In this document: one piece after another, positions 34,775-43,262 of the stretch
Position numbering within the stretch: position 1 is the first letter of the stretch
Layout of the letters: each line of letters starts with the position of its first letter
DNA from: Planktosalinus sp963977065
GTDB taxonomy: Bacteria > Bacteroidota > Bacteroidia > Flavobacteriales > Flavobacteriaceae
Assembly: GCA_963977065.1 (NCBI GenBank)
Contig: CAXBNF010000011.1
Span: forward strand, 1-64,000
Length of the DNA stretch: 64,000 nucleotides
Direction: 5' to 3'
Notes under the pieces: generated by a model
Database searches by the model: none
What the model was told of the DNA's origin: nothing
What the model saw: only the letters and a program-made list of their open reading frames with translations
Position numbers and translations under genes: made by a program

Positions 34775-34813
34775 TTTTTAATTGATTTAGATTAGTGATT
34801 TTCTAGTTTTATA

Positions 34814-37800
34814 TTAATTATTCAGACTGCAGAAACTTTTTCCAGTAATTTGACCTATAAGGTATTCAAGACCCCCCATTGCTGTGCCGGCATTTCCATA
34901 CATTCCTAAAACTATGGTTTTATAAGTTTCACAAGCTAGCTCTGCAAGCACAGCTTTTATTTCATCATCCATTCCTGAGGTATCCATCACAACTAGTGCT
35001 TCAGAAGCAATTGCATATAATTTTACGAGGGTTTTACCATAGCCTCCCACAATTGCTAGGGGGATTCCGCTTCTTGCAGACATCGCTCCTAAAAGCAATA
35101 AATAAGTATCCATCGCAAATAAAATCTCTTCGAGTTGTCTTTGAATGCGCTCAATACCACCGGCGGTAGCATTTTCAAGGATGCCATAAAGCTCACCTGT
35201 TTGGCGATTGATACTCCAAAATGCCCTGGATTCAATGTTTTGATCAAATATTTTAAATTCTGTTGAAACCTTGTAGAGTTTTTCGTTCCAGTAGTTTAAT
35301 TGCTCTAGTTGTAAATCTTGTGCAAACTTGCTGATGTCTCGGGCGGCAAAGACCTCAATGAGCGGTTTGTTTTTTAACTGGCTCAAGGTGGCTTCTTCAA
35401 AAAGAGTGTTTTCCATTAAGGCCATTTGAGCCGTTTTTTGCATATTGATTTTGTAAGCTTCTAGGGGGTCTTCTGCCAAGGTTACAAAGTTTGAGGTTTG
35501 TACATAGTCAAAATTTACTGATGACTGCTGAGTACCCAGGCTGATCTTGTTCTTCACAATTCCGATTCTGGGGCCCGAGGCAAAGGTCAATGATTGGTCT
35601 GTGACTTGATTGTTAAGTGGCTGAAGTAGTGAAGCTAAACGGTCGTCATACAAAAATACTCCGTTTTCATAGTATTTTTTTGCTTCTTCAATTTGATTGT
35701 TCAATAAAGCTTCTCCCCATTTTCTGCTACTTAATTTGTACTGGAGCAGGTCTGCCATTTGGTTTGCAAATGTGGGACCTTGCCCTTCGACACCAATGAG
35801 GGCACCCCCCAACAATAAACTTTGCACATCTAAATAGTCGGTATGATTGGGTTTTCTGTATTTGTGAAGAAGTGGGTCGTAGCCTGCCAGTGTCTTTTTG
35901 ACCGAAAATTTATCGTAATTTATTTGAAGGTAAACCCCAGAAAGTTCTGTGCTCAATGAAGTGGTTTCATTAGGGAAAATCTTAAATTCAAACCTGGTGC
36001 TTGCTTCAACCCTTCCCGAGTCGATTGAAATGGACACTGTATTTTCTTTTTGCTTATTCAGCGTGTTGCAAGTGAACACATAGGGCGCAATTTTAAAATC
36101 TCTTAAATAGTCAACAATTTTTCCTATTGTTTCTTCCTGGTCCTTTGCGTTGATAACGATTCCGTTTGTTAATTTTGCCATAGTTTCAAACGTAGTCAAG
36201 TGATAAGCAGTTGAGGTGTTCTTTACGTTCAAAATTATAGCCGGGGCTCCATTTTCATAGGTTTGTATCCATTCTTCTTTTAAGCTGTCACCATTATCTC
36301 CATCTGTGGCATAAATGATAAGGTCTGCGCTTGTTGATGACGCCTTGTGCAGCCAGGTGTAAAGTTCTGATGGTGTTTTCCATTTTTGTATGTTTGCGGC
36401 CGGATATTGGTCAAGTATTTGCTTTTCCATTTGAGACACAAACTCTTCTATTTTAGCACCGCTATAATTACCGGGCATACTTCCTGAAACATCATACATC
36501 AATATGATTTTAGGTGTTTTTACATTATTGTGCATCAAGGCCGAAATGGGCTGGTCGTTTATTTTTATTTTAAAATCTGATGCCGATAGTTGCTCTACTT
36601 GATTTGCGTTGGCGTCTAAAGGTTCAACTTCCAATTTCAAAAATGGATATTTGCCGGGCATCGCTTTAACGGATAATTGTTCCACCTGCTTTTGTAAGTC
36701 AATATTGGGAGTCACGGCTATGGGTAATTCATTTACTTTCAACACATCGCCGGTTGTGTCTATAACATCACCTTGCAGCGTAATGGTTTTGCCCATCACA
36801 CTTTTCTCACTCAAAGTGACAGCATCCAAAAAGTAGGATTGTAGTGCTAAAGAAGGTGTAAAGGTATTTAAGCTTCCAATGGCGGTTTGCATTTGTTGAA
36901 CAAGGGTGAGCCCATTACCAAAATGCAACAGTATTTGATTTCCTGTAAGTTCTTGTAGTGACCATTCTCCCTGAAGGATTTGATGTTCTTGTAGTTCACC
37001 ACTGGCAACAGAAAGGGTTAGCTGTATTTTTTTGTCTATAAGTTCAGCCGGCTCTGCTTCCAATATTCTGGTATTTTCACCTTCTTTTGGTGTGCCAAAG
37101 GTTACATTGGGGTCAAAAAGGTGCAAGTAAATGTGGTCAAATTCATTTTTTAGCTTGATGCAAGGGGTGCGGTTTTTATCCCATCTATAATCAAAAGTAT
37201 GTGGTCTGTTAAGATGTCCTTTTGGCAAAAATCCAAAAAGATGGTTGGCAAGGTCTTTACTTTCCTGTTCATTTTGGTCTATAGTAAATTGTTTGTCTTT
37301 GTTTGGACTCACCTGGAGTTCTTCACTCCACCGGTCTAAAATAGTTTGGTTTACGAGGGGTTCAAATTTTCGGTCGATGGGCTTGAAAAAGAATTTTTTT
37401 ACATCATCAGGCTGAAAATCGGTGCGTTCATACACCACTTGACAGTCAAATCCTGCCTGGCGTAACATATTGTTGAGCAATTCAGCTTTTTCTCTGGGGG
37501 TTGCAAAACCGCTTCGCAACACGCCCTGGATACCGGTGACCATCATTTTACCCATTCCTCTCAATGAGTTGTTCTCGGGAGGTATAAGGTATATTTCATC
37601 TCTAACAAAGGCCAACATAGCTTCGGGGTTTTTGCTTTCAATGAGCTTTTGCATTCTGCCTTCCAGAAAATCGGGACTGGATTTGACGGCCATCAACATT
37701 TCTTCCCAGACTTTGTATGGAGCTAGACCAGAGCCTTGATAGTCAATATTTGGTGTGTTTTTGCCACAACTAAAAAAAGATAACGGCAGCATAGATGCTA

Positions 37801-37867
37801 AGCCTAGTAAAGACATTTGCTCAATAAACTCTCGCCTTGTGGTGCCGCTATCTATTTGTGTTTTCAT
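34814..37867 (-). CDS. 1017-residue Tat-type lipoprotein with VWA domain and transglutaminase-like region
   Basis: The largest cluster protein. The N-terminus has twin arginines (Arg11-Arg12 in TTRREFIEQ), a hydrophobic stretch and lipobox FFSC (Cys34): a Tat-exported lipoprotein. Residues about 110-260 resemble a transglutaminase-like fold (TPREKAELLNNMLRQAGFD, then FDHIYLHLFDPN), but the usual nucleophile Cys is missing, so probably inactive. A VWA domain follows with an intact MIDAS start DVSGS (459-463) and IIYATDGDNGD. The C-terminal about 110 residues are Ala/Gly/Leu-rich hydrophobic helices (TYLLLLGAMSARSGIPLAIV, ALVVMDTSG, TIVLGMYGNAGTAMGG). Seventeen bases after copy B. I do not recognise the full architecture; a Mg-dependent adhesion or assembly role is an inference from VWA proteins generally. 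Confidence 0.82.
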   Translation of the reverse strand: MKTQIDSGTTRREFIEQMSLLGLASMLPLSFFSCGKNTPNIDYQGSGLAPYKVWEEMLMAVKSSPDFLEGRMQKLIESKNPEAMLAFVRDEIYLIPPENNSLRGMGKMMVTGIQGVLRSGFATPREKAELLNNMLRQAGFDCQVVYERTDFQPDDVKKFFFKPIDRKFEPLVNQTILDRWSEELQVSPNKDKQFTIDQNEQESKDLANHLFGFLPKGHLNRPHTFDYRWDKNRTPCIKLKNEFDHIYLHLFDPNVTFGTPKEGENTRILEAEPAELIDKKIQLTLSVASGELQEHQILQGEWSLQELTGNQILLHFGNGLTLVQQMQTAIGSLNTFTPSLALQSYFLDAVTLSEKSVMGKTITLQGDVIDTTGDVLKVNELPIAVTPNIDLQKQVEQLSVKAMPGKYPFLKLEVEPLDANANQVEQLSASDFKIKINDQPISALMHNNVKTPKIILMYDVSGSMPGNYSGAKIEEFVSQMEKQILDQYPAANIQKWKTPSELYTWLHKASSTSADLIIYATDGDNGDSLKEEWIQTYENGAPAIILNVKNTSTAYHLTTFETMAKLTNGIVINAKDQEETIGKIVDYLRDFKIAPYVFTCNTLNKQKENTVSISIDSGRVEASTRFEFKIFPNETTSLSTELSGVYLQINYDKFSVKKTLAGYDPLLHKYRKPNHTDYLDVQSLLLGGALIGVEGQGPTFANQMADLLQYKLSSRKWGEALLNNQIEEAKKYYENGVFLYDDRLASLLQPLNNQVTDQSLTFASGPRIGIVKNKISLGTQQSSVNFDYVQTSNFVTLAEDPLEAYKINMQKTAQMALMENTLFEEATLSQLKNKPLIEVFAARDISKFAQDLQLEQLNYWNEKLYKVSTEFKIFDQNIESRAFWSINRQTGELYGILENATAGGIERIQRQLEEILFAMDTYLLLLGAMSARSGIPLAIVGGYGKTLVKLYAIASEALVVMDTSGMDDEIKAVLAELACETYKTIVLGMYGNAGTAMGGLEYLIGQITGKSFCSLNN

Positions 37868-37884
37868 TGTTTAGTTAATTAGGG

Positions 37885-38508
37885 TTAATGATTTCTATCA
37901 ATGTTTTTGTTATCAAAATCATCGAGTACTTGTAGTGATGAAATGTAGTTGTCAAATTCAAAAAGTTGCCAAAGATCATCAGGGGTCATTTTTTTGGCAC
38001 TGAGAAGCATATAAAATCTATCGATATAAATAAATTCAATGCTGGCATCTTGGTTGTCTGTTTGATATCTATTGACTGTTTTTATGCCATTTCTCAGTTT
38101 TTTTTCAACCAGGGTTGTGGGTGGAAAGTCTTCATTTAAATCATACGTGGCATTAAACATTGTAATAATTGAAGGGCCTAAGGGTCCGGCAGCATCGGCT
38201 ATTTTTAAATGAATTTTTGCATCCCCAAAGCTGCCTTCAGAAGTGGCCATATCTCCTGAGACGTTTAAAAAGTCCCTCTCTAAATCCGCTATTCTGAAAG
38301 GAAATGTATCTTCCAACTCTTGCCTGTTTAGTGGAATTTTTTTAGATACAGGTTTTTGAGAGCTTGGTTTTATAGTTGCTTTTTCTATAGTATTGTTTAT
38401 CTCCGGAACAAAAGTTTGCTTAGATTCAGATTTACAAGCATAGAAACAATAAAGTAGCAGTGAGTAAATAAGGAGATATTTTGTTTTATGTAAGTGAAAT
38501 TTGGTCAC
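37885..38508 (-). CDS. Lipoprotein of the four-member paralogous family (copy B)
   Basis: 207 residues, the most diverged copy. Signal ending LLYCFYAC (Cys25). Family landmarks in the same order: FPFRIADL (69-76) for the WLPEDVDG position, IADAAG (103-108) for IDGAG, RNGIKT (139-144), IEFIYIDRFYML (157-168) and DDLWQLF (177-183). It has a C-terminal acidic extension (QVLDDFDNKNIDRNH). Placed between copy C (2 bases upstream) and the VWA gene (17 bases downstream), so co-transcribed and probably co-translated with C. Function unknown. Confidence 0.8.
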   Translation of the reverse strand: MTKFHLHKTKYLLIYSLLLYCFYACKSESKQTFVPEINNTIEKATIKPSSQKPVSKKIPLNRQELEDTFPFRIADLERDFLNVSGDMATSEGSFGDAKIHLKIADAAGPLGPSIITMFNATYDLNEDFPPTTLVEKKLRNGIKTVNRYQTDNQDASIEFIYIDRFYMLLSAKKMTPDDLWQLFEFDNYISSLQVLDDFDNKNIDRNH

Positions 38509-38510
38509 AG

Positions 38511-39107
38511 TTAAAATTTTAGTTTTTCTAATTCCTCTTTTGCCTGAAGCAGTTTGTTGCTGTCATATCTTCTTCCACTCAAGGTGATGTGATAGCGGTT
38601 GTCTTTGATGTACTCCAGTTCAGAAAATTGGATGCCTTTGTCCAAAGATTCTTTGAGTAAAATTCTGTTTCCTTTATGGTCTTGGGTTTTTGCCCAACCG
38701 TTTGCTTCTTGGTTGTTGACCTCCATAGAAATCATTTTATGAATGGCATTGAGGTGACCAAAGCCATAATTTCCTGCACCATCTATAATGGTAAGGCTTA
38801 TATTTTCAGTTTCGTGATTGGGATTTGCATTCAAACTGTAAGTCGCGGCAACTGTTTGAGCAGCAGGTGAAGCTGAACTTCTCAATGGGACTCCTGCCAA
38901 TTGTTTTGGCAACTTTGATAGGAGAACTTCATCTGTGTGGGCTTCTGTGGCTATTAACTCCTGAAGCCAAGTGCCCTCCTTTTTGGCCGATTTTTCGAAT
39001 TTCTCAACTTTCTCTTCTACTGATTTTGTGTGTTTTTCTGCCGCTTGCTGGCAGGAGGTTAGAACAATTAGAATTAAAAACATTAAAATTAAAACAGGTC
39101 TCATCAC
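38511..39107 (-). CDS. Lipoprotein of the four-member paralogous family (copy C)
   Basis: 198 residues. Signal MMRPVLILMFLILIVLTSC (Cys19), then a Lys/Glu helix (20-58) like a short coiled coil. Family landmarks: KLPKQLAGV (65-73), IDGAG (108-112), FSELEYIKDNRYHI (161-174) and a C-terminal Lys/Leu helix in place of the LWDL segment. Only 2 bases separate it from copy B and 8 from the gene before, the tightest part of the cluster. No enzyme motif. The pairing of B and C suggests a heteromer; inference only. Confidence 0.8.
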   Translation of the reverse strand: MMRPVLILMFLILIVLTSCQQAAEKHTKSVEEKVEKFEKSAKKEGTWLQELIATEAHTDEVLLSKLPKQLAGVPLRSSASPAAQTVAATYSLNANPNHETENISLTIIDGAGNYGFGHLNAIHKMISMEVNNQEANGWAKTQDHKGNRILLKESLDKGIQFSELEYIKDNRYHITLSGRRYDSNKLLQAKEELEKLKF

Positions 39108-39115
39108 GATGGTTT

Positions 39116-39667
39116 TTAAAATTGAACAAAAAATTCTCCTTGAATATAAATGGTTGCGGTTCTGTCTATGGGGTTATATAACTGGCCTTCGAAAGTGCCT
39201 TTTAGGTGTTCTTCTGAAAGTTCCTCCAGAATAAGAGTGGCCTGTGGCTTATTTATGTTAGTGACATTCATCATTGGTAAAGGGTTATCTTTTGCGGATA
39301 AAAACCCCAGTTGAACGCCAATATAAAGGGGTCCAAAATAACCTAACTCTTCAAACCGCCCATTAGAATACGTTTTTTCCTGAATGGGTTTTAAATCAAA
39401 AAGTATAATCGAAACAACTTCAGAAGAACCGTCATTATCGTCAGGATTAGAAGCAGAAATGGTAACATTATATCGTTCATCTGGCAGTTTACCTTTCTGG
39501 GCTATCACATAGTCTTTTTCGTTAAAAACATAGGTAGCACCATTGACAGTTACTTTAATATATGAATCAGAAATCGTAGGTTGGTTTGCTTCAGTAGTGC
39601 TTAGGTCTTGAAATGCAAAGCCTGAAAAAAAAGTTAAAAATAAAAATAGGTTAACGATAGTTTTCAT
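39116..39667 (-). CDS. Secreted protein of unknown function
   Basis: 183 residues from the ATG at 39667, which yields a clean signal peptide MKTIVNLFLFLTFFSGFAFQ; the frame is open to 39712 but that would overlap the preceding gene by 35 bases and bury the signal. The mature protein is beta-rich (YIKVTVNGATYVFNEKDYVI, EVVSIILFDLKPI, LYIGVQLGFLS) and ends TIYIQGEFFVQF. The LKGTFEGQLYNP text near the end is like that of small lipid- or ligand-binding barrels in Bacteroidota, but I cannot name a family. Ten bases after the DUF4870 gene. Confidence 0.77.
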   Translation of the reverse strand: MKTIVNLFLFLTFFSGFAFQDLSTTEANQPTISDSYIKVTVNGATYVFNEKDYVIAQKGKLPDERYNVTISASNPDDNDGSSEVVSIILFDLKPIQEKTYSNGRFEELGYFGPLYIGVQLGFLSAKDNPLPMMNVTNINKPQATLILEELSEEHLKGTFEGQLYNPIDRTATIYIQGEFFVQF

Positions 39668-39677
39668 CTTGATTGCA

Positions 39678-40034
39678 TTAAACATTTTTAAACCATTCGT
39701 TGAATTTTTCACCTAAAAAAGGAACGGGTTGTTCTTTTTTATTTATCGCATTCATTAGGCCCAGAACCCACATGTAGATTAACACGACAAAGCCTACGAT
39801 ATAAATAATCCAGCCTAAAATGGGTATTAAGCTAATGATGCCTATAGCAAGGCCGGTGAGAGCCAATCCCAGTGATTGTCTTATATGATAGTTTGCAAAA
39901 GCTTCCTTTTTATCTTTATTCATCACATAAGCAATGATAAGCCCTATAAAGGTGATGTATGCTATAGTAGCAATACTTAAAGAGCTATCAGCAGCTTGGT
40001 TTGTTTCTGTTTGTTTTGTACTTGTGTTTTCCAT
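39678..40034 (-). CDS. DUF4870 (Tic20-like) small membrane protein
   Basis: 118 residues, the only obvious integral inner-membrane protein of the cluster. Three hydrophobic helices: about 20-40 (SIATIAYITFIGLIIAYVMN), 52-70 (SLGLALTGLAIGIISLIPIL) and 74-95 (WIIYIVGFVVLIYMWVLGLM). The motif ANYHIRQSLGLAL between helices 1 and 2 and the NAINKKEQPVPFLGEKF end are typical of DUF4870. Family function is unknown; related folds are membrane import components. It lies 7 bases after copy D and 10 before the next gene. Confidence 0.86.
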   Translation of the reverse strand: MENTSTKQTETNQAADSSLSIATIAYITFIGLIIAYVMNKDKKEAFANYHIRQSLGLALTGLAIGIISLIPILGWIIYIVGFVVLIYMWVLGLMNAINKKEQPVPFLGEKFNEWFKNV

Positions 40035-40041
40035 GTTTTAA

Positions 40042-40647
40042 TTATTTTAATTCATTAAATTTGAGTTCATCTGCCAGTTGCCACATGGTATCTAAATTAT
40101 TTTTGTTGCTCCTCATGGTGACATAAAAACGTTGCTCTGCTTCAAAAACAAGGTGTACCAAACCTGTTTGTTTAGCTTCCATTTCTGAAGATTTTTGGCC
40201 GTTTCTCAGATATACTTTTTTGCGTATTTGGCCATTATTTTCCTCGCCCTCTGCGTCAAGACTTGAAGTTTTCATGGTGTTAACGGCCATTGCAAATGGA
40301 CCTTGACCATCCCAAACATTGAGCGTAATATTGCTTTCAGGGCTTGAGGGGTGTTTATAGACGGCCATTGCCCATGGCAAGTTCTTTTTGTCTATTTCTA
40401 TGGAGGTATCTTCTATGGTGTACGCTCCCAATACTTCTGGAAACCAGTTAGCAATATCTTGACCTGTTTTACCAGATTTTACAGCATTCTGTATTACTTC
40501 CTTTCCTTTTGAATTGGCTCGAACCACTTTTTCTAAACCTGTTTCATTGAACTCGGCCTTTTGTTCTTTTTCGTTGCATGCAATACATCCAAAAAGAAGA
40601 ATGAGTATATAGATTTGATTTTTCAAAATAGTTTTATTAGTTATCAT
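40042..40647 (-). CDS. Lipoprotein of the four-member paralogous family (copy D)
   Basis: 201 residues. Signal ending LLFGCIAC (Cys24). Landmarks: WFPEVLG (68-74), a strand ending WDGQG (112-116), RNGQKSSEM (148-156), EQRFYVTM (171-178) and MWQLADEL (188-195). It lacks the long Lys/Glu linker of copies A and C. Its start codon lies 11 bases inside the upstream gene (40637-41395), so translation is probably coupled. First of the four copies to be transcribed. Function unknown. Confidence 0.8.
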   Translation of the reverse strand: MITNKTILKNQIYILILLFGCIACNEKEQKAEFNETGLEKVVRANSKGKEVIQNAVKSGKTGQDIANWFPEVLGAYTIEDTSIEIDKKNLPWAMAVYKHPSSPESNITLNVWDGQGPFAMAVNTMKTSSLDAEGEENNGQIRKKVYLRNGQKSSEMEAKQTGLVHLVFEAEQRFYVTMRSNKNNLDTMWQLADELKFNELK

Positions 40648-41395
40648 TTAATATAAAAACCTGTGTTTCTTCCGGTAAAAATTTACTGGTGGATATGGTC
40701 ATTTTAGTAAGAAACACTCTCCCTGATGCGCTGTTAAAAACTTCGTCAATTGAATAGTGCATTATATTCCAACCTTCTTCAAAATTTAGATCGTAAACTG
40801 TGCTGATTACAACTTCTTCGTCTTCGTGACCAGTCATTGTCAATACGCTGCATTCACCTTTTACAGAGGATTCTTTTTCCACATAAACCCACTCCAGATA
40901 AAATCCTACTGCAGCATTGTCCATTTGGTAAGAATCCAACCAGTTTGCAACATCGCTATTGGAAGCAATGTACATAGTCCCGTGATTGGTTTGTGTTGCT
41001 TCTTCTCCAACAAAAAATGGGGGCAGTCCAAACATTCGGGCGTCTGGGTTTTCAATTTCAATAGTGTTTTCGTTGCTATATTTACTGCACTCATGTTTTG
41101 AAGCCACCGTGTGAAAAGACAAGGTCCAGCCTTCTGGCGCCTCTTTTTGTTGTTCTTCTGCTTCCAGCAGGAGTTTTTCCATATAGTCATAATCCAGACT
41201 AAAGCTTGCTGTCCCGTTTGCATCAATAGTACCCCATTGGGTAATTTCACCTGTCATAAAATCTGCTGAGAGAATGTCTGCTGTGGGAAGTTGCCTGTTA
41301 TGTGAGCTTTCAATAGTAATTGTTAACTGCGCCTGAATGGAAGTAACAAGCAGTAAGCTTACACCCATTAAAAAGTGTTTGAATTTTGTTTTCAT
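40637..41395 (-). CDS. Secreted protein of unknown function
   Basis: 252 residues with the signal peptide MKTKFKHFLMGVSLLLVTSIQAQ. The body mixes strands and loops (LTITIESSHNRQ, TASFSLDYDYMEKLL, GWTLSFHTVASKHECSKY, GFYLEWVYVEKESSVKGECS). It has two Cys that could form a disulfide and ends in a beta segment (VFLTKMTISTSKFLPEETQV). No family recognised. Its 3' end overlaps copy D by 11 bases and it starts 33 bases after the DUF4412 gene. Confidence 0.78.
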   Translation of the reverse strand: MKTKFKHFLMGVSLLLVTSIQAQLTITIESSHNRQLPTADILSADFMTGEITQWGTIDANGTASFSLDYDYMEKLLLEAEEQQKEAPEGWTLSFHTVASKHECSKYSNENTIEIENPDARMFGLPPFFVGEEATQTNHGTMYIASNSDVANWLDSYQMDNAAVGFYLEWVYVEKESSVKGECSVLTMTGHEDEEVVISTVYDLNFEEGWNIMHYSIDEVFNSASGRVFLTKMTISTSKFLPEETQVFILNDN

Positions 41396-41428
41396 ATTTT
41401 GATTGAATGGTTAATTTGTTTTTTTGGA

Positions 41429-42247
41429 TTACATAAATATGTAGCCCGCTGTGCTAAAATTGAAATTGTTTTTCTCTATGATGGTACACTCCATAGTGCC
41501 TGATGTGTTTTTCTTTTTCTTGTTCTTTTTATCCTTCATATCCATATACATCATAAGTGATCCTTCATATTGTTGCATTTGGTTTCTCAATGCCGGAGGA
41601 AATTGGTCTGAGTTTGAGGGAAACACATCATTAAAACTCACAGGACCATCTGGAGTGAAGTAAATAATAAAGGTATAATCATCATTTTCCATTTTTTTAC
41701 CAATACAATCATATCCTAAAAAGGTTTTGTTTGGCAAATCTGTCACAGTAAAGCTGCTCATATCAAATTCATCGTCTTCGGGCACATCACTCAAATCAAC
41801 AGAGGTAGCAGTTGCTATTTTATTTCCGCCGGAATCCATAAACATATAAGTGATGTTTTCGTGACCATCCATGACCATAAACATTTCCAGGCCTGTACTC
41901 ATTTTTGAACCTAAATAGGTAGCACCAGGCTTTAAGTGATAATCGATATCCATGGTGCCCTCTTTTGTGGTCATTGTGAGTCTGTATAAATATTCAAATT
42001 CAAAAGAGGCCGGTACATTTTGAGGAGTGATTTTTTTGCCCTTTTTTCCACCGCCAAGATTTGGATCAAAGACCTTATCCATTGTTTTGCTTGTTTTTTG
42101 AGCTGCCTTGTCTGCTGTCTTGTTGATGACGGTTTGCTCGACCTTTTTTTCTACTCTATTTTTGAGTTTTTCTAAAAATTGTGCTTGACCTGTTGTACTA
42201 AAAACAAAAAAGCACAATGTAAATAGCAATTTGAATGGTGATTTCAT
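41429..42247 (-). CDS. Secreted DUF4412 protein, first gene of the cluster
   Basis: 272 residues with the signal peptide MKSPFKLLFTLCFFVFSTTGQAQ. An N-terminal Lys-rich helix (LKNRVEKKVEQTVINKTADK) is followed by a beta-sandwich in DUF4412 style: FEFEYLYRLTMTTKEGTMDI, GSKMSTGLEMFMVMDGHENI, DLPNKTFLGYDCIGKKM, YTFIIYFTPD. Such domains resemble periplasmic carrier folds, but no ligand is known to me. It is the promoter-proximal gene of the eleven-gene run and faces the LytTR regulator across 262 bases that hold the 83-bp inverted repeat. Confidence 0.83.
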   Translation of the reverse strand: MKSPFKLLFTLCFFVFSTTGQAQFLEKLKNRVEKKVEQTVINKTADKAAQKTSKTMDKVFDPNLGGGKKGKKITPQNVPASFEFEYLYRLTMTTKEGTMDIDYHLKPGATYLGSKMSTGLEMFMVMDGHENITYMFMDSGGNKIATATSVDLSDVPEDDEFDMSSFTVTDLPNKTFLGYDCIGKKMENDDYTFIIYFTPDGPVSFNDVFPSNSDQFPPALRNQMQQYEGSLMMYMDMKDKKNKKKKNTSGTMECTIIEKNNFNFSTAGYIFM

Positions 42248-42322
42248 TTTTAAAAAGTTTTTTTATTGATACCCAAATTTTTAATATTTTGATTATAAAA
42301 ACACTAAAAAGTGTACGGAGAA

Positions 42323-42405
42323 GATGAAATTCTGTATAGTTTGCAAATTTTAAATATTAAAAGTCATTTTTATAAAATTTGCATTTCAACTTTCAGAATT
42401 TCATC
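42323..42405. repeat. 83-bp nested inverted repeat between the cluster and its two-component system
   Basis: Outer arms GATGAAATTCTG (42323-42334) and CAGAATTTCATC (42394-42405), perfect over 12 bp. Inner arms TGCAAATTTTA (42342-42352) and TAAAATTTGCA (42373-42383), perfect over 11 bp. The linkers between outer and inner arms are 7 bases on the left and 10 on the right, and both contain AGTT read inward. It lies about midway in the only intergenic gap between the divergent cluster and the LytTR gene. Best explained as paired binding sites for a dimeric regulator, most likely the adjacent LytTR protein; a DNA/RNA cruciform is the alternative. Confidence 0.8.
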
Positions 42406-42509
42406 CCTACTAGATTTTAACCCTTTTATACAAGGATTTTGTGAGTTAATACAATTATTGTTTTACATTTATAGATAAGATTTAGTTTTATTTGTCTAAA
42501 TAAAAATCA

Positions 42510-43250
42510 ATGTTGAAAATTATTTTAATTGATGATGAATCCAAATCACTCACTAGTTTGGAATGGGAGCTTACAAACTTTTGTGATGATATTGAGGTTA
42601 TTGGAAAATTTACAAACCCAATAGAAGCCCTAACGTTTTTAAAAACAAATTCTGTTGATTGTATTTTTTTGGATATTGAAATGCCTCAAATGGATGGATT
42701 TCAGTTTCTGGACCAAATTAATGAAAAAGACTTTGCTGTTGTTTTTACAACAGCTTATGACCAATATGCCATTAAAGCAATCAAAGAGAGAGCTCTCGAC
42801 TATTTGTTGAAACCCATTGACTCTGACGATTTAAAACTTACATTGGACAGGGTTTATGAATTTAAAAAATCCAATCAATTAAATAAGACCCTTGAAGATA
42901 GCTTGCTTAAGATTTCAAAATCAAATGAGGTCTTGTCCAAAAAAGTTTCCATTCCTATTGATGGAAAACTTATATTTTTGAGAACACAAGAAATTATTTA
43001 TTGTAAAAGTGATGGAAACTACTGTACCATTTTTCTTGAAAATAAAGAAAAACTTTTTCTTACCAAGAAGTTAAAAGAAGTGGAAGACCTTTTAAACTTT
43101 AATTGCTTTTTTAGAATTCACAATTCCTATCTAATTAATCTTGAAAAGGTAAAAGAATATTTTAAAACAGATGGTTATGTGGTTCTTAGCAATAACAAAA
43201 AAATTCCGGTTTCAAGAAACCGTAAAAATAACTTTTTAGACCGTGTTTAA
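42510..43250 (+). CDS. LytTR-family response regulator
   Basis: 246 residues. Receiver domain 1-120 with the acidic pair Asp8-Asp9 (LIDDES), phospho-acceptor Asp55 in FLDIEMPQMDG, the Thr of VFTTAYDQYA and the Lys of YLLKPIDSDD. The LytTR DNA-binding domain covers about 145-246: IPIDGKLIFLRTQEIIYCKS, DGNYCTIFLE, KKLKEVEDLL, FFRIHNSYLINLEKVKEYF and KKIPVSRNRK, all standard for the fold. Its kinase follows after 12 bases. LytTR regulators usually bind repeated or symmetric sites near their own target; here the divergent envelope-protein cluster and its inverted repeat are the nearest candidate. Confidence 0.95.
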   Translation: MLKIILIDDESKSLTSLEWELTNFCDDIEVIGKFTNPIEALTFLKTNSVDCIFLDIEMPQMDGFQFLDQINEKDFAVVFTTAYDQYAIKAIKERALDYLLKPIDSDDLKLTLDRVYEFKKSNQLNKTLEDSLLKISKSNEVLSKKVSIPIDGKLIFLRTQEIIYCKSDGNYCTIFLENKEKLFLTKKLKEVEDLLNFNCFFRIHNSYLINLEKVKEYFKTDGYVVLSNNKKIPVSRNRKNNFLDRV

Positions 43251-43262
43251 TTTTCTCCTCAT

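Noticed and set aside
39668..39712. Longer start for the secreted protein at 39116-39667
   Set aside because: Would overlap the DUF4870 gene by 35 bases and place 15 polar residues before the signal peptide.
42323..42405. Transcription terminator
   Set aside because: It lies between divergent start codons, has a long interrupted structure and no T-run.
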